Shown here one piece after another: positions 58,213 to 64,000 of a stretch of DNA of 64,000 nucleotides. The stretch is from Nitrospira sp. MA-1. Its GTDB lineage: Bacteria; Nitrospirota; Nitrospiria; Nitrospirales; UBA8639. The DNA is taken from contig JAQJDB010000002.1 of NCBI GenBank assembly GCA_032139905.1, positions 124,001 to 188,000 of the forward strand, written 5' to 3'. Both the position numbers and the translations under genes were made by a program. The notes beneath the pieces are model-generated. The model saw only the letters and a program-made list of their open reading frames with translations. It was not told the DNA's origin and did not search any database. The number at the start of each line of letters is the position of its first letter. Positions within the stretch are counted from its first letter, which is position 1.

Positions 58213-60138
58213 ATGAATAGAAAATTACTCACGGGAAGCGGTCTTATCATGGCCGCCGTCCTGTTCGGTGTCTTCAATATGGTGAGTAACGCGGCGTTCA
58301 GTTCCGCACGGTTCGATCTGACAGAACATGACCTGTATACGTTGTCCGAGGGCACCAGAAATGTTCTTAAGAATTTGGAGGAACCTATCACACTGCGGTT
58401 TTATCTCTCTCAAAAGCTGGCAACCGGTTTGCCAGGAATTAAAAGTTACGCGACGCGAGTCCGGGAAATGTTAGAGGAATACGCACAAGTTGCCGGAGAT
58501 CAATTGTACCTGCAGGTGATGGATCCAGAGCCGTTTTCAGAGGAAGAGGATCGAGCGGTAGCATACGGTTTGCAGGGTATTCCGTTGGATAATGGCAGTA
58601 CGCAGTTTTATTTTGGATTGGCCGGGACCAGCTCCACCGATGAGTTGGAAGTGATTCCATTTTTTCAACCGGAGCGAGAAGAGTTTTTGGAATATGATCT
58701 GACGAAGTTGATTCACACGCTGGCAAATCCCAAGAAAAAGGTTCTTGGTCTATTGAGTACACTACCCATTGATGGAAGTGGGGGCATGCCGTTTATGCCA
58801 CCACAAGGAGGCAGCCAACCCTGGCTCATACTTTCTCACATCGAACAAATGTTTGAAGTGAAAAAGATCGAACCAACAGCGGGCGCCATTCCCGAAGAGA
58901 TTAGTGTCTTAATGATTGTGCATCCTAAATCGCTGAGTGAGGCGACCCTTTATGCGATCGATCAGTATGTGTTGGGAGGTGGGCATGCCATGATTTTTGT
59001 GGATCCCCTTGCCGAATCGGATAGTGGAGGCGGAAATCCCATGAACCCGATGGGAGGAGGAGGTCCCCGGGATTCAAATATGCCTAAATTGTTTGAAGCC
59101 TGGGGTGTTGAATTGGTGAAAGGGCAGGTGTTGGGAGATTTGCCATTGGCCAAAAAGGTGCAAGTGCAACAGCAAAGCCGGCTACAGGTGGTGGATTACC
59201 CAGTCTGGATTGATTTCCGGCAGGAGCATTTCAGTGACAAGGATATCGTGACGGCTCAAGTGCCGTCGATCACGGTGGCATCAGCAGGAATCATTCGAAA
59301 GAAAGGGGAGACCGGGACCACAGTCGAGGCGCTCATCCAATCAGATGAAGCCGCGATGCAGATTGAGGCATCCCGCTTGTCAGCCATGCCGGATGTCGGT
59401 GGATTACTCAATAGTTATCGTCCCGAAGGGGAGAAGTTTATCGTGGCCGCCAGAGTAACCGGAACCGTGAAAACGGCTTTTCCTGAGGGAAAACCAAAAG
59501 AGGTGCCAACCAAGGATGAGACTCCGGATACGGCTCCAGAAACCGAAAGCCAGACCAAAGACCACCTTAAGGAATCGAAGGAGCCTATCAACGTCATTGT
59601 GGTGGCAGATACGGATATTTTACAGGACCGGTTTTGGGTTCAAGTTCAAAATTTCTTCGGGCAACGGATTGGTATTCCCAACTCCGGCAATGGCACGTTT
59701 GTCACGAACGCCTTGGATAATTTGACGGGAAGCAATGATCTCATCAGCGTCAGAAGTCGCGCTGGATATTCCCGGCCATTTACACTTTTGCGAGTGTTGC
59801 AACAAGAAGCCGAGCAACAGTTCCGGCAAAAGGAGCAAGTACTCCAGGAACAACTCAAGGCCACGGAACGAAAAATTCAAGAACTGCAGAGCCAAAAGCC
59901 TGAAGGAAATTCCATGATTCTGAGTGTGGAGCAGCAGGAGGCCATGGGACAATTTCGCAAGGAGTTGCTTCAGGTTCGCAAGGAATTGAGAGGCGTGCAA
60001 CATGAACTCGGTAAAAATATTGAGCGTGTGGAGAGTTGGGTGAAATTTATCAATATCGGGCTTGTGCCATTGTTGATTGGTATAGCGGGTGTGTGGATCA
60101 GTTCCTCCGGGATCAGGAAGAAACGGCCAAAAGCTTAA
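58213..60138 (+). CDS. GldG-like ABC auxiliary protein
   Basis: About 641 residues (in-frame GTG 58207, ATG 58210 and ATG 58213; GAGGAG at 58202-58207 fits the last best). One N-terminal transmembrane helix, a periplasmic domain of the ABC_transp_aux/GldG type (RFDLTEHDLYTLSEGTRNVLKNL, the hallmark start), a Gly/Pro-rich loop (GGGNPMNPMGGGGPR) and a late coiled coil (about 545-610). A C-terminal membrane helix (IGLVPLLIGIAGVWISS) closes the protein. In gliding Bacteroidetes GldG works with GldA/GldF; in other phyla the role is unknown. Confidence 0.9.
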   Translation: MNRKLLTGSGLIMAAVLFGVFNMVSNAAFSSARFDLTEHDLYTLSEGTRNVLKNLEEPITLRFYLSQKLATGLPGIKSYATRVREMLEEYAQVAGDQLYLQVMDPEPFSEEEDRAVAYGLQGIPLDNGSTQFYFGLAGTSSTDELEVIPFFQPEREEFLEYDLTKLIHTLANPKKKVLGLLSTLPIDGSGGMPFMPPQGGSQPWLILSHIEQMFEVKKIEPTAGAIPEEISVLMIVHPKSLSEATLYAIDQYVLGGGHAMIFVDPLAESDSGGGNPMNPMGGGGPRDSNMPKLFEAWGVELVKGQVLGDLPLAKKVQVQQQSRLQVVDYPVWIDFRQEHFSDKDIVTAQVPSITVASAGIIRKKGETGTTVEALIQSDEAAMQIEASRLSAMPDVGGLLNSYRPEGEKFIVAARVTGTVKTAFPEGKPKEVPTKDETPDTAPETESQTKDHLKESKEPINVIVVADTDILQDRFWVQVQNFFGQRIGIPNSGNGTFVTNALDNLTGSNDLISVRSRAGYSRPFTLLRVLQQEAEQQFRQKEQVLQEQLKATERKIQELQSQKPEGNSMILSVEQQEAMGQFRKELLQVRKELRGVQHELGKNIERVESWVKFINIGLVPLLIGIAGVWISSSGIRKKRPKA

Positions 60139-60201
60139 GATGCTCAGTTACCGATCATCAGAAGACCGCATTAGATTATTCAAGAATATTAAGGGAAGCG
60201 A

Positions 60202-61392
60202 ATGAAAGCCAAAACACTAGGTATTTTAGCCGCCATAACCATTATAGGGATTGTTGTTGCCGTTTTCGTCAATCAAGAGCCGGCTTCTCAGTTGCCAGGT
60301 AGTGGTGAACTCTTGTTTCCGTCACTGTTGTCGGTGGTGAATAATGTGAGCGAAGTGGTTGTGGAGACGAAGGATCAGACCGTGACGCTGGTGCGTGAGG
60401 AGAAGACTTGGCGGGTCAAAGAGAAGGCAGGGTATCGCGCTGATGTGGAGAAGGTAAAGCAGACTCTCATCGGGTTGGCGGAGTTGCGGATACTGGAACC
60501 CAAAACGAAAAATCCAGAGTTATACGATCGATTGGGTTTACAAGACAAGGAGCAAGAAGACTCGCTTTCGACAACCGTGACTTTGAAAACTGCGAATAAT
60601 CCTGAGGCGGCAGTGGTGATTTTGGGGAATCAACGTCCTGCCAAGGGGAATCCACGGATGAGTGAAATCTATGTGCGGAAACCAGGAGATCCCCAAACCT
60701 GGCTGACAATAGGAAATTTGCCGTTGGAAAAAGTGTCCGGAGAATGGCTGGACACGGAAATAACGGCACTGACGACCAAACGGGTGTATCGAGTGACGGT
60801 CACGCATCCCGACGGGGAAACTCTTCTCGTTTTAAAAGAGAAGCCGGATGATCTTGATTTTCAATTGGATTCGGTCCCTGCAGGTTCCAAGGTGGCATCT
60901 CAGTTTAATGTGAATAATGTGGTGGGGACTCTTGTGCAACTCCCCCTAGAAGATGTGAAAAAAGAAGAAGAGGTGAATTTTCAGAATCACACAGGAGTAA
61001 CCGTCGTGTTGGAAACCTTTGACGGTCTCAGGCTTCATGTCCAAACGACCAAACAGGAAGACAAAATTTTCGGAAAATTCTCTGCGGAATTTGATCAGAA
61101 ACTGGTTCAACCTGTGGAGGACACGCCTCTCTCAGAAAAAGGGGAAACGGTCCAAGCCCAGGATTCTGCTCAAGACGAAATGGTCCTTGGATCGCCTGAA
61201 GGGAAGCAACCAGATGAAGAGCAGGGGAAGCGTTACTCCGAAGAAGAATCAATATTAAAAAAACCGGAAGAGGTTCAGGGAGAAGTTGAAGCGTTCAATC
61301 AGCGTGTACAGGGGTGGGCGTATCAGTTGCCAACGTTCCGGGTCGAGAACTTTTCAAAAGCCAAGAAGGATCTTCTTGCCACAATTCCCTAA
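60202..61392 (+). CDS. DUF4340 protein
   Basis: 396 residues. N-terminal transmembrane helix (LGILAAITIIGIVVAVFV) then a periplasmic DUF4340 domain (KTWRVKEKAGYRADVEKVKQTLIGLAELRILEPKTKNPELYDRLGL, the conserved front end). An acidic linker (about 310-360) precedes the C-terminal YQLPTFRVENFSKAKKDLL helix. DUF4340 genes routinely follow GldG-like genes in such ABC clusters, and the protein is probably a periplasmic partner. Last gene of the cluster. Confidence 0.9.
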   Translation: MKAKTLGILAAITIIGIVVAVFVNQEPASQLPGSGELLFPSLLSVVNNVSEVVVETKDQTVTLVREEKTWRVKEKAGYRADVEKVKQTLIGLAELRILEPKTKNPELYDRLGLQDKEQEDSLSTTVTLKTANNPEAAVVILGNQRPAKGNPRMSEIYVRKPGDPQTWLTIGNLPLEKVSGEWLDTEITALTTKRVYRVTVTHPDGETLLVLKEKPDDLDFQLDSVPAGSKVASQFNVNNVVGTLVQLPLEDVKKEEEVNFQNHTGVTVVLETFDGLRLHVQTTKQEDKIFGKFSAEFDQKLVQPVEDTPLSEKGETVQAQDSAQDEMVLGSPEGKQPDEEQGKRYSEEESILKKPEEVQGEVEAFNQRVQGWAYQLPTFRVENFSKAKKDLLATIP

Positions 61393-61451
61393 ACTAGACC
61401 ATTCAGGATATAGGAGGTGTGAAAGATTGCTTCTCTACGTTTGAGACAGCT

Positions 61452-62093
61452 TCAGGCCTTCTCGGTCTTATCCGAACCCTTTAAGGGAGAAGCGGTCAAC
61501 GCGTCCAGTAATTCCTGATGGACCTGCATCAGGCGGGAATCCTCAAGCCGGTAGGCAAAGGATATCAGGATCAAGCCTCCTGCCAGCACTAAACAGCCTA
61601 AGGCGGTTGTCCCGACCACCCAAAAAAATCCCCCAAGTGTGCTCATACCTCCATCAAGAATAAATAGCACCACAAACGTGAGGGTGCCCCCAATCACAAA
61701 AAGTAGCCATATCAGGGTGAGAATAGCTGACGACCAGGGAATACGCTTGGACAAATGAAGCAGGAGTTGGTTGCCGGCTGAACTTACATCAATTGTCCCC
61801 TTCAATGGCCATGCTGTGCGAAAACTCAGGGAAAAGAGTTGGTAATAGGGACGGATCACGATGACTTGTTTGTCTTCCACCCAGCGGGCAATCCCATGAG
61901 GCAAGGGCAGTGCGTCAGACTTGTGAAAAGCATGGGAAATGGGGTGCGCTGGATGAGAATCCAGAGCTTTCTGCCTGTGGGCCAAGGGACATCCATACCG
62001 GCAGGCCCAACTTTTCAGTGTGGTGAATTGAAACCAGTCACCAATGATTAGGCATAGAAACAGCAGGATGGCAATGATTCCGGCAAACATCAT
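61452..62093 (-). CDS. Membrane protein of unknown function
   Basis: 213 residues with three hydrophobic segments: an N-terminal helix (MFAGIIAILLFLCLIIGDW) and two adjacent helices after residue ~120 (AILTLIWLLFVIGGTLTFVVLFIL and FWVVGTTALGCLVLAGGLILI). A CRYGCPLAHRQKAL segment lies near residue 31, with two Cys that could be redox- or metal-related. No family is recognised. It is encoded against the direction of its neighbours, convergent with the DUF4340 gene. No clear ribosome binding site. Confidence 0.6.
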   Translation of the reverse strand: MMFAGIIAILLFLCLIIGDWFQFTTLKSWACRYGCPLAHRQKALDSHPAHPISHAFHKSDALPLPHGIARWVEDKQVIVIRPYYQLFSLSFRTAWPLKGTIDVSSAGNQLLLHLSKRIPWSSAILTLIWLLFVIGGTLTFVVLFILDGGMSTLGGFFWVVGTTALGCLVLAGGLILISFAYRLEDSRLMQVHQELLDALTASPLKGSDKTEKA

Positions 62094-62180
62094 GGGAAGG
62101 AGAAGATACCATAGTGTCTTCTTCTGCTAAACTCCTGTTTTTGCATTGACTTCTCGACCATACCTCCTCTACTATCGACT

Positions 62181-62257
<77 letters not shown>

Positions 62258-62686
62258 CCTCGGTATCCCATCAAAGAGCTCACGGGTTTCCACCATGCTT
62301 TCCTGCGATTTTCCTGCTTTGAAACTCAAGAATGTATTTCCCCTGAGCCTGGGAGTCGTAATCTCTCTTGATATGGGACCCTTTTAAGGGTTGATTTCTC
62401 TTGGGTTTTCGTTCTGGGAACCGATAAATTTCTGGTGGGGGTGAAAACAGCTTACTCGAGGACTTGTGGAATTTTTAGCCCCCAATTGATTTTGAAATGG
62501 TTTGCCTCACTTTTTGACACCAACCCACGCATGGACAAGAATTGTCCATTAAGGCTGGATTTCTTTCTGTTCGGTGGATCTGGCTATACCAAAAATTTTA
62601 GGGAATTTCCCACTAGTTTCCTACTTAAGTGCCTGTGAAGGACTGTCTTGAGCCGAATGTGTTCGTCAGTCAAATATAATTTGGTT
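62258..62686. other. Spacer without a supported gene
   Basis: About 430 nt between the initiator tRNA and the glycosyltransferase gene. The only frame, about 67 codons from 62435, has no ribosome binding site and no protein-like pattern. No repeat or hairpin of note is seen. Confidence 0.4.
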
Positions 62687-63802
62687 ATGAACAAAATTTC
62701 TCAAGATGACAAAGTCCAGAAGGACAGTGGTACGTTATCATCCATACAGGGAATAACCATTTCTATTGTTGTTCCTGTGTACAACGGGGGTGAGGCCTTT
62801 CGTCAATGCCTGATGAGCCTGGTTGCTTTACAACCTCCTCCCCTGGAAATAATCGTTGTTGCCGATGGTGAATCCGATGGATCCTGGCAAGTGGCGGAAC
62901 AGTTTGGTGCTCAAGTCATTCGACTTCCGACCACTTCTGGGGGACCGGCACAGCCCAGAAACATTGGGGCACTTCAGGCCAGAGGCGAATATCTTTTCTT
63001 TGTCGATGCCGATGTGTGTGTGCATCCGGATACTTTGCGACAGGTGGCAGAAACGTTTCATTGTAATCCGGACCTCACTGCATTGATCGGATCGTACGAC
63101 GACACCCCTGCCGAAAAAAACTTTTTATCCCAATACAAAAATCTCTTTCACCATTATGTCCATCAACATGCTCAAAAGGAGGCTTCCACTTTTTGGGGGG
63201 CTTGCGGAGCCATCCGCCGTGATATTTTCCTGGAAATAGGTGGGTTTGACGAAAAATATCGTCGTCCTTCAATTGAAGACATTGAGTTAGGATATCGAGT
63301 GAAAAAGGCTGGTCACCAGATTCAGTTGTGTAAAGATATCCATGTCAAACATTTGAAACGATGGGGTGTCCGTTCAATGCTCAAAGCAGATTTTTTTTAC
63401 CGCGCCATCCCTTGGACAGAGTTAATCCTTCGGGATCGCAGGTTTACCAATGACTTAAACATCCGGCATTCCGAGCGCCTGTGCGTGGTATTGACGTATG
63501 GGCTTGTGGGGGCCTTGCTGGGAGCGATCTGGTGGATTTCATTGCTGCCCGTGGCGGGGTTGATCATGGTTTCCCTTGTGATCATCAATGCGCCACTTTA
63601 TCGTTTCTTTCAAAAAAAACGTGGGCTTCGGTTTGCCTTGCAGAGTGTTCCCTGGCATTGGCTCTACTATCTGTATAGTGGCTTGGCGTTTGCCATAGGC
63701 CTGGCACGACATGCTTTTTGTGGGGACAACAGGAAAGAGTCAACAAAGCCGGCCCTTGAATCTGACTCCTTTGACGCCATAAAAAAGTCAGGGGGACAAT
63801 AG
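62687..63802 (+). CDS. Family 2 glycosyltransferase with C-terminal membrane helices
   Basis: 371 residues from ATG 62687 (a TTG at 62648 would add 13). GT-A fold: [21 protein letters not shown], then [13 protein letters not shown], the DXD-type [11 protein letters not shown], and the acceptor-side [20 protein letters not shown] (ED-E motif). After about residue 280 there are two or three hydrophobic helices ([29 protein letters not shown]) that anchor it to the inner membrane. It overlaps the following oxidoreductase gene by one base, so the two act in one glycan or lipid pathway. Confidence 0.9.
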   Translation: MNKISQDDKVQKDSGTLSSIQGITISIVVPVYNGGEAFRQCLMSLVALQPPPLEIIVVADGESDGSWQVAEQFGAQVIRLPTTSGGPAQPRNIGALQARGEYLFFVDADVCVHPDTLRQVAETFHCNPDLTALIGSYDDTPAEKNFLSQYKNLFHHYVHQHAQKEASTFWGACGAIRRDIFLEIGGFDEKYRRPSIEDIELGYRVKKAGHQIQLCKDIHVKHLKRWGVRSMLKADFFYRAIPWTELILRDRRFTNDLNIRHSERLCVVLTYGLVGALLGAIWWISLLPVAGLIMVSLVIINAPLYRFFQKKRGLRFALQSVPWHWLYYLYSGLAFAIGLARHAFCGDNRKESTKPALESDSFDAIKKSGGQ

Positions 63803-64000
63803 TGGCATCCCATCCTGTCGTGGTGATTGGTGCAGGTCCCGCTGGTCTTACGGCGGCCTATGAGCTGGGAAAAAACAGTTCTTCCTCCCTCATTCTTGAG
63901 GCTGGGAAACAGGTCGGTGGTATATCGCAAACCGTCAACTATCGAGATTTCCGTTTTGATATCGGTGGTCACCGATTTTTCTCAAAAGTGCCGATGGTGA
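63802..64000 (+). CDS. FAD-dependent oxidoreductase, N-terminal part
   Basis: Begins with GTG at 63802 overlapping the glycosyltransferase stop and runs off the window after ~66 codons. The dinucleotide-binding motif [18 protein letters not shown] is followed by [31 protein letters not shown]. The GGISQT and DIGGHRFF boxes are typical of the amine-oxidase/UDP-galactopyranose-mutase-like family often paired with glycosyltransferases. Substrate unknown from this fragment. Confidence 0.85.
   Translation, partial: MASHPVVVIGAGPAGLTAAYELGKNSSSSLILEAGKQVGGISQTVNYRDFRFDIGGHRFFSKVPMV

Overview
This window spans the replication-origin region of a Gram-negative bacterial chromosome with roughly 50% GC. 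The gene set suggests phylum Nitrospirota, most plausibly a Nitrospira-like nitrifier of low GC. It includes an E. coli-length GyrB, F-type ATP synthase genes, Bat and Gld-like clusters, tandem bactofilins and an outer-envelope style glycan cluster. The taxonomic call is inference from gene content, GC and protein style; no 16S gene is present.

Layout. From 0.3 to 23.8 kb nearly all housekeeping genes lie on the minus strand: M32 carboxypeptidase, aminotransferase, engB, a P-loop ATPase, smpB, gyrA, gyrB, dnaN, dnaA, two DsrE/H-like genes and hisS. From 24.0 kb onward nearly all are on the plus strand: rpmH-rnpA-yidD-yidC-mnmE-mnmG-rsmG-parA-parB, two bactofilins, mnmA, the ATP synthase genes, rluD, and so on. 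This strand switch, with DnaA-box-like sites next to dnaA and two parS palindromes around rsmG, places the chromosome origin at about 21.5-24 kb.

Accessory island (about 5.2-12.2 kb). Between a P-loop ATPase gene and smpB lies AT-richer DNA. It carries an intact-ended IS4-family insertion sequence (18-bp perfect inverted repeats, 10-12 bp target duplication) and two diverged dispersed repeats in opposite orientation. It also holds a three-gene cassette (unknown protein, HigA-type antitoxin, PIN-domain protein) and three or four unknown genes. A second, MITE-like repeat family lies further out, one copy abutting engB and one just upstream of smpB.

ATP synthase (34.8-39.0 kb). atpH, atpA, atpD and atpC are intact. 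atpG (gamma, the rotor shaft) is reduced to a 36-codon remnant that seems to join the normal N-terminus to a normal-looking C-terminal tail. This is the most striking anomaly of the window.

Right half. A tRNA-Arg gene precedes an ArnT-like glycosyltransferase, a dienelactone hydrolase and a carbamoyltransferase / SxtJ-like / DUF5989 trio. Two sparse stretches follow or precede these (40.5-41.5 kb and 47.7-49.0 kb, the latter with a broken secreted-protein gene). Next comes a complete MoxR-DUF58-DUF4381-BatA-BatB/C-BatD cluster with a 14-C homopolymer inside moxR. After it lies a GldA/GldF/GldG/DUF4340 ABC-transport cluster, then an initiator tRNA-Met, a family 2 glycosyltransferase and the start of an FAD-dependent oxidoreductase cut by the window edge.
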